Below are positions 1-10,532 of a stretch of 64,000 nucleotides of DNA, in pieces; the first letter of the stretch is position 1; every line of letters begins with the position of its first letter. Position numbers and translations under genes: made by a program. The stretch is taken from NCBI GenBank assembly GCA_907163375.1, contig CAJQUW010007828.1, positions 1-64,000 on the forward strand, read 5' to 3'. The notes beneath the pieces are model-generated. The model ran no database searches, had not been told where the DNA came from, and saw only the letters and a program-made list of their open reading frames with translations. Source of the DNA: Prostheceraeus crozeri (taxonomy: Eukaryota; Platyhelminthes; Polycladida; Euryleptidae).

Positions 1-263
1 CGTCACCGATGCAGAGAATGCCATCAAAAAATTGCCTGAGGTCAAGGGTAAGGCGATCAAGGAGAAATTTCGTGAAGTTGATAAAGCACAAGGATTCTCA
101 AGTCCTTCTCTCTATTAAATTAGTGCTGCCTGGTGGAGAGAGCTTGCTCCCGCACAACCTCTTCAACCGGCTGCCGATCACGAGCGTCGACGACGAGCGT
201 ACGTTTTTGAAATGCAAAGCAATTATATCTGACAATTTCGGGGTTCTCCCTACTGTAGTCTAG
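1..263 (+). pseudogene. hAT transposase C-terminal relic (copy 1)
   Basis: The frame ending at 263 contains LPITSVDDERTFLKCKAI, which resembles the hAT dimerisation block (LPxTSVxxERSFS…) of hAT transposases. The upstream bases read as a helical, Lys/Glu-rich stretch in another frame, so at least one frameshift separates the pieces. No terminal repeats were found. It is a short relic, not a working gene. The second copy lies at 11838-12100. Confidence 0.45.
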
Positions 264-1002
264 ATTCTCTCTGAAAATATTAATGTACAATTGTTTTTGA
301 CAATAAATGGAATTCGATACGTGCATTTTTCTTCTTTGTTGAATTCTAGTGTAACCAGAACTCATAGATTTATTCAAAGATGAAGAAAAATGACAAAAAG
401 CTAAAGTACAACAGCTAGGTACAAAAGAAATGATTCTATTGAATTAGCTCAAATTTCTCCGTGCAGTCTACAAAATAAGTTAAGCTAGTCAATCTATCTC
501 CGTACAACGTGATAGGAGAGCTTGAGCATTTGTCCCTGGATAATGAAACGCCCAGTCGCTAGAAACTCCCTCTTCGCACCTGATGTCCATCATTGTTCAT
601 GCGAATTGCTGTCATGTCGCAGATCTTTGATATAGCCGCTGAAGTTTCCTCTGACCAAGTTTCGTACACCGTCACTGCCATTGGGATACATCGCCTACTC
701 AGTTCGACACATTTCGGTCCATTTTCAGCAGTTTTCTCTTTGAGGCCTGTCCCTCTTCGAGACAGACAATCACCATTCGTACTAACTACTAACTCGCTTC
801 GTCGATGAATTGTTTAGAATTGTTTGGCATTTGTGAGCTAATGAGCATTATGATGGGATGAAATTAACCTTTTCTGAGCCCTGCGGAGTCATTATAATTC
901 ACAATATAAATTATTTTCTATCAATTTTAAATATTTTGATGATTTTTTTTAAATATTTCGAGGTTTGAAATGAATTAATATTTAAATATTTGATGCCTTT
1001 GA
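264..1002. other. Non-coding stretch between hAT relics
   Basis: No supported gene. On the minus strand, about 595-860 carries a broken short coding relic that stays open for 90 codons in copy 2 (12397-12669). The 890-1002 part is very AT-rich and ends with gcctttga, the left target duplication of the next element. Confidence 0.5.
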
Positions 1003-1959
1003 CAGGGGCGTCGTGCTATTGGGGCACGGGGGGGCACGTGCCCCCCTGGGTTATTCTGGTTAGTCCTCTTTTAAGGTCTCTGTCTTCATTATTACAACCG
1101 TCAAAAGGACAGTTGAAAGAATTTGAAACTCTGTGCGAAATCTATCGAGAAGATATCCAATACAAAGCTGCATTATCTGACTATAAACTATTTTGCTATA
1201 TGATGTTAAGCGAAAGGATCTAATGGTAAACTCATGAACGCATTTTGGGATCGAAAAGTCTGTATCAGATATTTCTGCTTGTGAAAACTTGCAGTGTGTT
1301 TATTTGCTATTGATGATTGACAACAAGATGACGGCAACATACCCTAATCTGAATATACTTTATCGATTAGCAATGACCTTGCCGGTTACATCAGTATCAT
1401 GTGAACGTTCTTTCAGCTCATTGAAATTCGTAAAATCGGCGCTACGGACCACAATGGATCAAGATCGTTTGAGAGATCTCCTAATTATTGCATCAGAAAC
1501 CCAAAGAAATCAAAAAGAAAACGTGACGAGAATTAGAGACGTGTTTTTGAATATGTGTGATCGACGTTAATCATGTTCTCCAATCAGATTTTGTTCTCAA
1601 TTTCAATAAACGTATGTTTTAACCAATTGCTTTTCATTAAACTATCAAATACGTGTAGATAGATACGGTTACTACAAAAAGTAGGACTACACTACAATCA
1701 AAATTGAATAAAACCTACTGCTTCCTTTTTAACTTTGGATATTATCTTACCTCTTGATATTATTTATGTTAGCTCAACTTTTGATATTATCTTACTTCTT
1801 GATATTCTTGATATTAGCTTTCCTTTTCAAAGCCGATATTACCTTTTTATCACGCAAAACTGAGTAGCAGTACGGGTACATATTTCACTGTGACTACTTA
1901 GTCTGTCAAATTTTGCACTATTGTGCCCCCCTTGAGGAATCGGGCGCACTACGCCCCTG
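1003..1959 (+). mobile_element. Internally deleted hAT element (copy 1), 957 bp
   Basis: The left end CAGGGGCGTCGTGC and the reverse complement of the right end, CAGGGGCGTAGTGC, match at 13 of 14 bases. Both flanks carry the perfect 8-bp duplication gcctttga (995-1002 and 1960-1967), the signature of hAT transposition. Inside, only the C-terminal part of a ZMYM1-type hAT transposase remains, so the element is non-autonomous. This copy has about 58 bp (near 1195-1253) and about 44 bp (near 1780-1825) that copy 2 lacks. Confidence 0.93.
1075..1570 (+). pseudogene. hAT transposase C-terminal fragment, ZMYM1-like (copy 1)
   Basis: The 3' part (about 1289-1570) encodes the hAT C-terminal dimerisation domain: YPNLNILYRLAMTLPVTSVS, then CERSFSSLKFVKSALRTTMD and a LxDLLIIASE tail. 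The 5' part (1090-1222) encodes the preceding helical stretch but is cut from it by the extra segment that copy 2 lacks, which brings in stops. The zinc finger and catalytic core are absent. Transposase function is impossible; the fragment is a passenger of the deleted element. Confidence 0.8.
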
Positions 1960-2038
1960 GCCTTTGACTAAATATTTTTCCAAACCGTAGCATCTAAATG
2001 TGGTACGCATTTCATGTCACATCATTATGGAATGCTGA

Positions 2039-2224
2039 ATGTATATTGCATTTAACATCAATTCTCCCGAGTCAGTGCCATTCCACAAGATTATGAACAA
2101 ACCCTTCATCAGTTGGTTACGAATACAACGTTCAAAATCGGCAGTTTCCGATTTTGACTCTATTAAGGAAAGTGCTCGAAATTTAAACGATCAGCGTTCG
2201 TACAACAAGTGCAAAGCTGGATAA
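2039..2224 (+). CDS. Short ORF of unknown function, kept in both copies
   Basis: A 61-codon ATG-started frame that stays open in both copies (second at 13762-13947) with one amino-acid change (Arg to Cys). It ends about 90 bp from the 3' end of the convergent protease gene. I recognise no family, signal peptide or membrane segment. Conservation between such recent copies is weak evidence, so it may be chance. Confidence 0.15.
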   Translation: MYIAFNINSPESVPFHKIMNKPFISWLRIQRSKSAVSDFDSIKESARNLNDQRSYNKCKAG

Positions 2225-2313
2225 ACACACAGACAGTTAATTTTCATCATCTAAATAAACCCTACATTCAGGAAGAGCAGTATACAGTCAGCAGAGGGGT
2301 CATTGTCGTACGG

Positions 2314-3162
2314 TTATGAATACTTTTGAATCCACTGACGCACGCTGGAGACTCTCATGAATAGAGTATGCATGGGAATCTCCTCTCCACAAGGATGGTT
2401 TCCGGCTTCGACAAGTCCGGCCAGATATTCTCTCCCATCTTCGCTGCGACAAACCAGAGGTGACCCAGAGTCCCCAAAGCATGGAGAACCTCTCGTTTTT
2501 CCTCCTTCAACCACTTGTTCGGTGCACATCATAGAGGGAATCGGCGTGATTTCGCCGAAACATTTGGATTCTTTCACAATCTTCACCAGGCCTTGCCGAG
2601 CGAGCATGGGAAAGATCTCCGCAGTGGCATTCTTGGAGTCAGGATACTTGTAGCGACCCCAGCCCATGGGTATACAGCGATCACCAATCTTTGGAACTAA
2701 TTTGCCTGCTAGATCCGTTCCAAGTAATGCATAGTCGATCTCGGGTGTCTTTTTGATGTGCTTCGTTGTCTTTAGAATCAAATAATCGATCGGAGCTGAG
2801 AGAATATTCGAGTTCTTCATTCCAAGCCACTTGTATTGACTCGGAAAGTTCTCCGGCCAAATCACTTGACGAATGCCGACTCGAACCGCCGATTGTCCAC
2901 CGCGTGGATGTTGATTCCTTGTGCCCAATAAGGCACTGACTCGGTAGGGCTGCGCCGGATTCACCCACACCAAAGGAAAGCAATGAGCAACGGTCAAGAT
3001 CGTGTCCGAATTTATCAGCGCCCCTCCACACTTATGATTGCGATCCCATTGTAGAGATACAAGGAAGGGGAAACGATGATTTTTGGGCAGCACTGTACCA
3101 TTGATGATGGCTGATGCGCATGAAATAACAGTTAGAAGGAGAAATGTCACAAACAGCTGCAT
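2314..3162 (-). CDS. Secreted chymotrypsin-fold serine protease (copy 1)
   Basis: Single-exon 282-residue S1-family peptidase. Residues 1-18 form a signal peptide; signal cleavage after CASA would directly expose IINGT, the position of the S1 N-terminal IVGG. The catalytic triad is complete: His60 in LTVAHC, Asp126 in APIDYLILK, Ser232 in CFGDSGSPLVC. The residue six before the active Ser (chymotrypsin 189) is Ser, as in chymotrypsin. Gly216 is kept, but Ser214-Trp215 are Glu-Ala and Gly226 is Met, so the primary pocket is unusual. There is no room for a propeptide. A TATA box lies 36-41 bp upstream. Likely an extracellular digestive or effector protease; the substrate is unknown. The second copy differs only at residue 265 (His here, Gln there). 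Confidence 0.92.
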   Translation of the reverse strand: MQLFVTFLLLTVISCASAIINGTVLPKNHRFPFLVSLQWDRNHKCGGALINSDTILTVAHCFPLVWVNPAQPYRVSALLGTRNQHPRGGQSAVRVGIRQVIWPENFPSQYKWLGMKNSNILSAPIDYLILKTTKHIKKTPEIDYALLGTDLAGKLVPKIGDRCIPMGWGRYKYPDSKNATAEIFPMLARQGLVKIVKESKCFGEITPIPSMMCTEQVVEGGKTRGSPCFGDSGSPLVCRSEDGREYLAGLVEAGNHPCGEEIPMHTLFMRVSSVRQWIQKYS

Positions 3163-3197
3163 GTTCGTGGGATGATGATAACTGCGACACCATCGTA

Positions 3198-3203
3198 TTT
3201 ATA
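3198..3203 (-). promoter_or_regulatory. TATA box of protease gene (copy 1)
   Basis: The minus strand reads GGTATAAATAC here, 36-41 bp upstream of the protease ATG at 3162. It is the only good TATA match near the start and predicts a very short 5' leader. The same site in copy 2 is at about 14921-14926. Confidence 0.6.
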
Positions 3204-3277
3204 CCGCTGATAATTACTTCAAACAATTAACTTCTGTTTCATTGAGAAAGAGAACTGACGCTTTTATTTTGATTGTA

Positions 3278-3433
3278 ATGATCGTCGCTATTTTACGAAT
3301 ATCCGGCGTTTACATCAATGGCACATGCAGAGAGGAAAAACTGACAATTGATGTCGCGCTTAGAATCACACGTTTGTGGAAATACTATGCTGAGAATTCT
3401 GGACAATATGATGGCCTGGCGTCGTGTTTATAG
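3278..3433 (+). CDS. Small ORF divergent from the protease gene (copy 1)
   Basis: From the first ATG the frame gives 51 residues starting with a hydrophobic stretch (MIVAILRISGVYI) that could be a signal or membrane segment, then a polar tail with a possible N-glycosylation site (NGT) and two Cys. It runs away from the protease gene about 115 bp from its ATG and is identical in copy 2 (15001-15156). No family recognised. It could be a short secreted peptide or chance. Confidence 0.2.
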   Translation: MIVAILRISGVYINGTCREEKLTIDVALRITRLWKYYAENSGQYDGLASCL

Positions 3434-3755
3434 CCTTTCAGACTTCAAATATGCAACTTTATGTAATAAATGAAAACTACAAATGAGAAGAGAAATGTTG
3501 ACAAACAGTGCAAGTTCATGTACTGTACACAGCATTTCCGTGTTTTCCCGGATCCTCGTGTTCGCTGCTGTGTTATCAAAGCAGAAAATTGTTTCCTGAT
3601 GTTCACAGGAATAGAACATCACATTCTGCACCTCACCCGCTAAAGAGCTGTTACTATGATCGAAATCGAGATTGAACGAAGAGCAAAATATTGTGCACTC
3701 TTTCAGTCTTTTCAGCAATTCTATATGTTCCCCAGTTACGTTAGCAGTAATTTTA
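3434..3755. other. No gene seen
   Basis: AT-rich spacer. A minus-strand open frame at 3428-3718 has a different C-terminal reading in copy 2 because of one missing base (near 3503), which argues against coding. Confidence 0.4.
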
Positions 3756-4198
3756 CACTAGGTGACATGCCACGCGTGATTCACGCGTAATTACGGAACA
3801 CCCCAAACATCCGTGGTTGAGGACATTCTATTCTACCCGCGTACATGCGCGCTGCACTATAAGAGTCAGAAATCACGTGATCTGATGCTGTTAAAACATG
3901 GGAAATGTTTATGAATACGCGCGGACGAGCGTTTATAGTTTGCGCGTCGTCTATGGTTGTCTGCGCTGCCGCTTGAACCACAAGATGAACCGCCAAGCAT
4001 GGTCTGTCTTCCCTGAGCATGAAATTGAGGTCCTATCACATTGTTTAGCCTCTGATACATGCAGACGCAAAGTCTATATAACAGGACTGCCAACTATACT
4101 AACTTATATAACTTATATTGCAGCAATATCCCGCATAGCCACGGATGTTTGGGGTCATGTGTAATTACGCGTGATTGAGCTTGGCATGTCACCTAGTG
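3756..4198. mobile_element. TA-flanked non-autonomous DNA transposon (copy 1)
   Basis: Left end CACTAGGTGACATGCC and right end GGCATGTCACCTAGTG are exact inverted repeats. The repeat continues imperfectly for about 60 bp (…cgcgtaattac… and …aaacatccgtgg…). TA dinucleotides flank both ends (3754-3755, 4199-4200), as for Tc1/mariner-type insertion. The overlapping internal ORFs on both strands resemble no transposase, so this is a MITE of about 443 bp. Confidence 0.8.
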
Positions 4199-4200
4199 TA

Positions 4201-5506
4201 GTTACGTATCTTTTTCACCGCACTTGTTAATTCAGGGTTGAAACTTGAATTCTTCTTTCCGATGGTTTGGATTTTGGGAATCTGTCAGAATTTGATATAG
4301 TGGGCCTACGGCTTTGATGATGTTTTGAAAATCATTTGATATAAAGATGTCTCAAGAAAACATGTTGCGAGTATTTTTAACTGCATTGGGATAGTCAAGT
4401 CGCGTTGAATATCATTTTTATTCAGGGATCCAATGAAACTGACAATTTTGCTTGTCCAGCTATTTTGAGCAATGTTATGAGATTATTTCTGTCATTCATA
4501 TAATAGGCCTAAATACATACATGCAGATGCATTCCTGGAGGAATGAACATGCTAATCATCATTTCATTTGTACTTCGTCAATCATTTCTGAGTGATTTGA
4601 ATTGATTAAGGTGCTTTATTCCGAAAGAAATTGACAAAAATTAACGGTTTTCAAAAAGCGCCCTTACAATAAAGCCCAAAATTTTGTATGTTCTCATTGG
4701 GTATATATGATAAAAATTGAGTTGTTTAAATTAGAAAAACATTGAAACCTAAACTCAGAAATAATTGCGTCGTAGCTATACCATAGCTTTTGAGTAACAT
4801 CATATGCATGCGCAGTAGGAGTCGCCAATACCGGTATTACCGGTGCCGGTTTTGCATGTTTTTTATATACTGAAAACCGGCTTTGCGATTTCAAAATGTC
4901 GCTTTATTTTTCTGCTTCGTTTTTGTTGTTAAATTTGCCGGGCTATCTGAATATCGAGGAGACAGGATCTATTAGAAATACTTCATGCATTCACTCGCTT
5001 GAAAAATAGAAAGTACTCGCAGCACTAAAGATTCTGTAGCAGTGATTTTTTAGGCTTGTTCTCCCATGAAGTTGCATTACATCAAGGGATGAAGATTGTG
5101 CTCATATTTTCTTTAAACCCGATTTTTTTATCGACTTCATGTCTTATTTGTTACGGTTTGATATTGATCAATCGCCCGTATGCCAATCTGTTCACCAAAG
5201 AATGAATTATTCAAAGAACTTGATACTTTTAGTACAAGTATTGCAATTCATGAAGTACGATATCTAGCTGAAAGCAGTCCAAGATCGCAGTACGAAAAAT
5301 GGCTGTTGTAAAGTCTTCAAAATCCTCAATTAAGACTAGAGGAAACCTTATAAAGATAAACCCGAAGAGATTTTATTTTATCATATTCTCTATTGAGTTA
5401 CCAAACAGTCGATCGATCATCATCAGTGGCAAATTAACAGTTAGCTTATGAACATTATTCAAAAAACTTTAAGCTCAAATTCTAGCTATGGCCTGCATGT
5501 GCATCA
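4201..5506. other. Non-coding stretch
   Basis: No supported gene. At about 4826-4890 there is a CCGG-rich near-palindromic patch (aataccggtattaccggt, then an inverted accggctttgcgat), the style of a transposon end; a diverged similar patch lies at about 56640-56700. The sequence is duplicated at 15926-17233. Confidence 0.4.
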
Positions 5507-5960
5507 CCATAGAGTAAGTATATTAGGTAGAGTAACAACTGAGCATTTATTAAATCCCCTTTGTGCATACAGTTTCGATTTTATTAAATGAACTCGAATG
5601 ATGCCCAGTATCACATGTGAGATGTGAAAATCTTTGCACGTTTGGAGAAATTTTGGATTTGGCTGATTGTGATAGCAATATAATATCATTTTACAAATCA
5701 TCCGTGTCATGTCATCCTGTGTGGAAGTTCGCTAAATTAGCAATCCGATGGGTTACTATCACTATAATACTATAGGCTTATCAATAAGAGTACTTTCTTG
5801 AGCGTGATCAAGCTATAACCTGTCACTGGAAGAACAAAATAGACTGACAATGATCACACCTAACTTAGATGTAAATGGGTCCGCATTATCATTCAGACTT
5901 GAGTGAATCATAAAACTGCTAAATGTAAAAAGGTGTTCGTTTGATCTAAGCAGTATTTTT
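5507..5960. repeat. Interspersed repeat starting accatagagtaagta (copy 1)
   Basis: 5507-5720 aligns with 54492-54720 (shared start accatagagtaagtatatta, similar length, many substitutions). 5733-5960 aligns with an arm of the palindrome at 55643-55941. The same order of blocks appears near a Penelope-type GIY-YIG ORF in both places, so it may be the untranslated or terminal part of one Penelope-like element. Copy 2 is at about 17233-17687. Confidence 0.5.
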
Positions 5961-6342
5961 TTAAATCAAAGAAATAAACTTTGCTGCACTCAACAGAAGC
6001 TAAACCCCCCCCCCTCTGCAATTCTCTTCTGCTAGAGAAAAAAATCTCGTCTGCGAAGCTTCATGAACAGAGATCAACCATCTCACGATCGGTGGCTGTC
6101 AGAGACGCACACGGCGCATGTCAAATGAACTGATTAGACCCTTGGTGGTCTTATTCGCATGTTAATATTGAACATCAAAGGTTGGCCATTGATAGGGCAG
6201 TTCTTCGACATCAGAATAGCCCATCAATCATTTACAATGACAAATTTCCTTCAAAGTCAAAACAAAGACAATCAATGTCAACGTTTGTACTCTAAAGTAC
6301 TGCCCTATCAATGACCAACGTGTTTGCAACCGACAATATGTA

Positions 6343-6651
6343 GTGTATGAAATTAAATGTCTCAATTGCAATCAAATCTATACTGGCAGTACGATACGAA
6401 AACTTCACATCCGAAACAAGGAACATTTAACACAACAAAGTTTGTCAGTACATAGACATTTAATAAATTGTCAATTGGAACAAAATAATAACTGGAGAAC
6501 AAACGTAAAAGTGATCGGACATCACAAAGATCCCATCAATCTCCGATTTCTTGAAAACATTATAATTCAACAAAGAAAGCCGACCATTAATTCCCACGAA
6601 GAGAGCCGTGCAGTGGACAATTTAATTATTTGGTACTATGCACCTTCCTAG
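6343..6651 (+). pseudogene. Penelope-like element GIY-YIG endonuclease fragment (copy 1)
   Basis: The frame contains VYEIKCLNCNQIYTGSTIRK, with IYTGST in the place of GIY-YIG, then Arg and a KEHL block, and ends with LENIIIQQRKPTINSHEE, the usual C-terminal pattern of Penelope-like retroelement endonucleases. The frame is open upstream to about 6257 without an ATG. No reverse transcriptase is nearby, so it is a 5'-truncated copy. About 400 bp downstream the sequence cgctgcgtttcgccctacaagcgctcgtc resembles the GCGAAACG-type motifs of Penelope-like termini. Copy 2 is identical in protein. Confidence 0.75.
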
Positions 6652-6832
6652 ACTTTTCTACCCGGCTAATAATCCTACGTAGCTGATACGTAGCAATCGG
6701 TGACAAACGTTCCAGAGCGTACCGTAGCAAGTTGGTTGGTGGCAGTGCGCAGCAGCTACGTAGCTGATGATACTTATCCTACTACTTACAGCAGATTTTC
6801 AGCACTTTGACGTTTCGCCTATCAGAGCGTTG

Positions 6833-6946
6833 CTGCTCGGTTGCTTCTACGTAGCAAAAAAAACGTTGCGGATACGTAGCAGTCGGTAGCTGCTCGGTTG
6901 CTTCTACGTAGCAAAAAAACGTTGCGGATACGTAGCAGTCGGTAGC
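6833..6946. repeat. 57-bp tandem repeat, about two units (copy 1)
   Basis: A unit starting ctgctcggttgcttctacg and containing aaacgttgcggatacgtagc is repeated with a 57-bp step. The surrounding 6690-6990 is rich in the word ctacgtagc/gatacgtagc. Also present in copy 2 at about 18558-18670, where one A-run is shorter. Confidence 0.7.
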
Positions 6947-7556
6947 TGAAACGTAGTACAATGCAGATGCGTAGAAGTCCTCAGCTGAAACGTATAGCTA
7001 ATTATCTATGAATATAGAGAGATATCCTCAGACTAACAAATCAAGCACATAAATTCGACTTAGCAGGTGCAGACGCTGCGTTTCGCCCTACAAGCGCTCG
7101 TCAGGGCCGCTCGGAATCGTCCAAAATACCTTGAACTATCTAATTTAATGATATTAATATATCAACTTCATTGAATCACAACTTTGAAAGCAAAGAGTTG
7201 GAGAAAGCCACAAGGACACGATGATATAATGTCTAATGGTTGAACTCGTTGAAGGACAGCACAACTATAGTTCAGGTGATAGGTTGCTGTGTTTCTAGGC
7301 ATTTCAAGCTAGTTTGGACCATTCCGAACCGCCTTGACGAGTAGCGTCTACGTCTACCTGGGCAATTTTGTGCTTAAATTGCTCAAGTCTGTGGACAATA
7401 GTTCATCTTTCTATTCATTGCCCAGGCGAACTGACACCTTGCACTATATTCACATACACTTATCACCGTGTAACCAACAACATGCTGATCCGCATAAAGT
7501 ATGTGATTGAAGTGTTTGCGATTTAGTGTGACTCAACACTCTCCAATTATAGTAAC

Positions 7557-9601
7557 GACATTATAGTAACATCGATTGTAGTTTTTCAATGGAACTGTTC
7601 ACTTGATTTTGACAATACATGATATCAAGATACTTGCATTGAAAAACATCAAAGAGAATTTGTGTCAAGCAAAAGATTTTGTGAAACAATGTCAGGAGAA
7701 AGGAGAATTGATCATTTGCCAAATGTTTCTGAAAACCAAAAACCTTTTCAACGCAGCAATCCTCACACCACCGATCTGGATTATTTTCAATCGATGAGAA
7801 AAATGCCTGAAGCTCCTTCTTGTGAAAATATACAGCATGAACAATCTTGCTCTGAGATGGCCACCTAGTAACAGTGCTTTTTGGCAAACGAGTGTCGATG
7901 AACTCAGCAAGATGAGCAAGGCGCTTTGGGAAATGAGAAAAAAATGCAGACATGCCACTTAACTTTGAAAAAAAGATCCTGCAATCGACAATCGAATCTG
8001 ATGATCTAAGCAACGCAAGATTCAGTTTATGTGCATAGCAATGCACGTAGGTTGCTGTCGGGTATTTTGCCCGAATTTTTGCCTGGACACCGTTTTTCTC
8101 GCCCGACATAACACTGGCACCATCATGTTTGCGCCACTATCTTTCCCCCAACATTTTGATTTTCAATCACACTGGTCAAACACGATGCAATATTTCCAGC
8201 AGCAGCATCCTTGCTAATGTCAATGACTTGGAAAAAGCGCTCTTGAATATTACTGCCATGAAGATATTGGAAAACGATGCAAAGTTGAGTCTTTCTTGAA
8301 ATATCAGTTCATTCATCAGCCTCTATTGAAATGAAACTAGTTGATTGATCCTTCATCCCCGAAATAATTTTGCTGCGTGTTTGTGTTTGCAAATGTGTTT
8401 GCAACAGACGTGATTAGGTCATTCTGAATATGATTTGACAAACCAGAAAAAACATGGACTCTTCTAAATGTCTTGCAATCAAATCATCATATCTAGCAAG
8501 GTAATGTAAGGAGCCGACATAATTTCCTCGATGACCTCGAAAAGGCAGTTGATGAATAATCAAATGGCAAGTCGTGTCAATAAGTCTCTTCATTACTTCT
8601 CTATTCTTTCTGACAGCTGCGTTATGTAAGTCAGTTGTGCGCTTCTCATTCTCGTCAATCATCATTTCTATCCGAACTTTTCCAAAATTCTTAAGAGCAA
8701 CCATGGACTGAGAATGACTTGTTGATTGCTCATGTTTCTGGGCTGCTTTGCTCAGATTGCTTACATCTGTATAGCCTTTATCATTCCAGACAAATTTATT
8801 GGTGCTAAACAAGACACATGACCAACAAAACAAGCGACATTTCGCTTCACTACCGGTAAGCCACTCATAACGATCGTAGGATGATATATTGAAATGACGC
8901 GTAAAACTCTTTCTGCTTTACATTCCTGATTTAAATCAGCGAGAAGAGGTTTGGGTCTACCGGCTTTCATGAGCTCGAGCCGATCATTGAATGATACTGA
9001 TGACTTACTTAAAATATAATTAACTTCATTGAGCCTACCATCACTACCATCAGTTGCTTCAGCCATTTTCATGCAACTACGAGTACACGATCGTTATGAG
9101 TGACAGGTTGACACAGAAAGGGAATCTGTTATAACTTCTGCTCTATCTCTTCTAGGAGGGTTCAGCAATTTTCGGATATTGCAGTGCGTTCAAGCAATCA
9201 CAGCATTGCAAGCACAATTGTAAGTCGACATCATCAATTAACCCTTGTTAAACTCTCGCCTCATAGTGGGACGCTGTAAGCAGCAGCGCGTTTACGATCA
9301 TAGTCTTCGCGTGAGAGAGGTGGCATTCTGATTTGACGTTGAACTAGCTTGAATTTAATTGGCAGCTGTGAACTGCTGTGAACACAGTTAGGCAGCTAAA
9401 CGAGATTCACCATCAGACGTCGCTTTCAGCCAGAGAGAGTTAGCTTTCAGCCGACTAAATATACATCATCTCGGGAACCTCAGAGAAAGCAATTAGCTGT
9501 GCTTCATAGTTTTCAACAGTTGAAGGATAATTTGTGATTTTTTTCGAGAAAACTAGTGGGTATTCAGTGAATACCCCGTGTCTAATTACGGACCGCCCCT
9601 G
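7557..9601 (-). pseudogene. Decayed hAT transposase gene, ZMYM1-like, with one transposon end
   Basis: Read on the minus strand from 9066: an N-terminal part (MKMAEATDGSDG…), a TTF/MYM-type zinc-finger region (LFCWSCVLFS…WNDKGYTDVSNLSKAAQKHE) and an RNase-H-like part (8109-7561) with YVHCYAHKLNLALL and TRWPSQ. The three pieces lie in different frames with stops between about 8110 and 8410. The right boundary CGCCCCTG at 9594-9601 matches hAT ends. The other end is missing because the gene is cut at 7557, exactly the edge of the duplicated segment. Not functional. Confidence 0.8.
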
Positions 9602-10532
9602 ATTCAGGTTCAATAAATCAAACATGAATTTAGTGAATCATAAAATCATCGGTAATAAATCATTGAATAAAAAACTTGAAATTTCAGTCAAGAAAGCACG
9701 AATAATATAGCAACTATTCCATGAAGACTTCCATTATAATACGGTTAATGAAATTTCCCTTGATAATCAGCTTAATTTCTGCTTAGTTAGGATGCTTATT
9801 AGCAAGTATACATTCCTTTTGATATCCGACTTGTTTCATACTACTTATAAAGGAGAGTCATCTCGGTAGTATATTAATTGGCAAATTCTGATTATTTTCA
9901 AAAGTGCTCAAGTAATTTTTTGGACCACGGGAACGTAATCTCCGCAAAAAACTAAATCCATAGGAACTAAACTCCCTACTTCGATTTTGTGTCAGGTGTT
10001 GGGACAGCACCTAAATGAAGGGGTATCATATGTAACCGGTCCGAAATATGAAGTACAACAATTGGAAAAAATGAAAAATGTAACAAGTTGTACGCTCCAA
10101 GGGTGAAGAGATGAAGCTAATTAAATCGCAACTCGGCATGCTAGCTCAATTGATGGGAGGAAATGAGAGTGAAATTCCCTCAGACTATAGTGCCGACATG
10201 TCAAACGAACTTTACCATCAAGAACATGACCTTTGAGGCAGTAGACGCATCCGGTGCGGATGTTTGGGAAGAGGGTGGTAGTACAGTACATATAACTCAA
10301 TGACCGAACAGTTGTCGTCACCGAACTGGATATTCTTTTGTTCTCTAGACTGTACGCTGCTCATCCTTCTGGGTCCCCCACACATAGATAGAATATACGG
10401 TGTCTATCGGTGAAAGCCATTTTATCTTGTGTAGGCCTTAGTGGGTGACACTATCTATGGGAAAGGTAGACGATGAACTCGTGATTGCTGGAAGTGTAAT
10501 ATAGTGGTGGAAAGCAATCTACTCAGGATCGA
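9602..10532. other. Spacer with an old interspersed repeat
   Basis: No gene. About 9740-9960 aligns loosely with 56280-56520 (shared blocks around taggatgcttattagcaa and gtttcatactacttat). The rest shows nothing I can name. Confidence 0.4.

Larger units (their letters stand above)
1..7556. repeat. Direct segmental duplication, copy 1 (left edge outside window)
   Basis: This stretch is repeated almost base for base at 11838-19280 in the same orientation. Homology runs from the first base of the window, so the real left edge is probably upstream. It stops at 7556 (…ttatagtaac), where copy 2 continues into unrelated DNA. The offset is about 11.72-11.84 kb; the change is mostly two deletions (or copy-1 insertions) of about 58 and 44 bp inside the hAT element. 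Differences are otherwise scattered single bases and short indels. A tandem duplication whose unit starts at 7557 fits the coordinates (inference). Confidence 0.95.

Noticed and set aside
2357-3031. ORFs of 60-116 codons antisense or shifted to the protease
   Set aside because: Explained by the composition of the protease gene; no independent support.
3781-4164. ORFs of 75-88 codons on both strands inside the TA-flanked element
   Set aside because: Overlapping frames on opposite strands; no transposase motif.
6833-6946. Tandem units resembling a small CRISPR array
   Set aside because: Units abut with no unique spacers, only two units, and the genome is animal.
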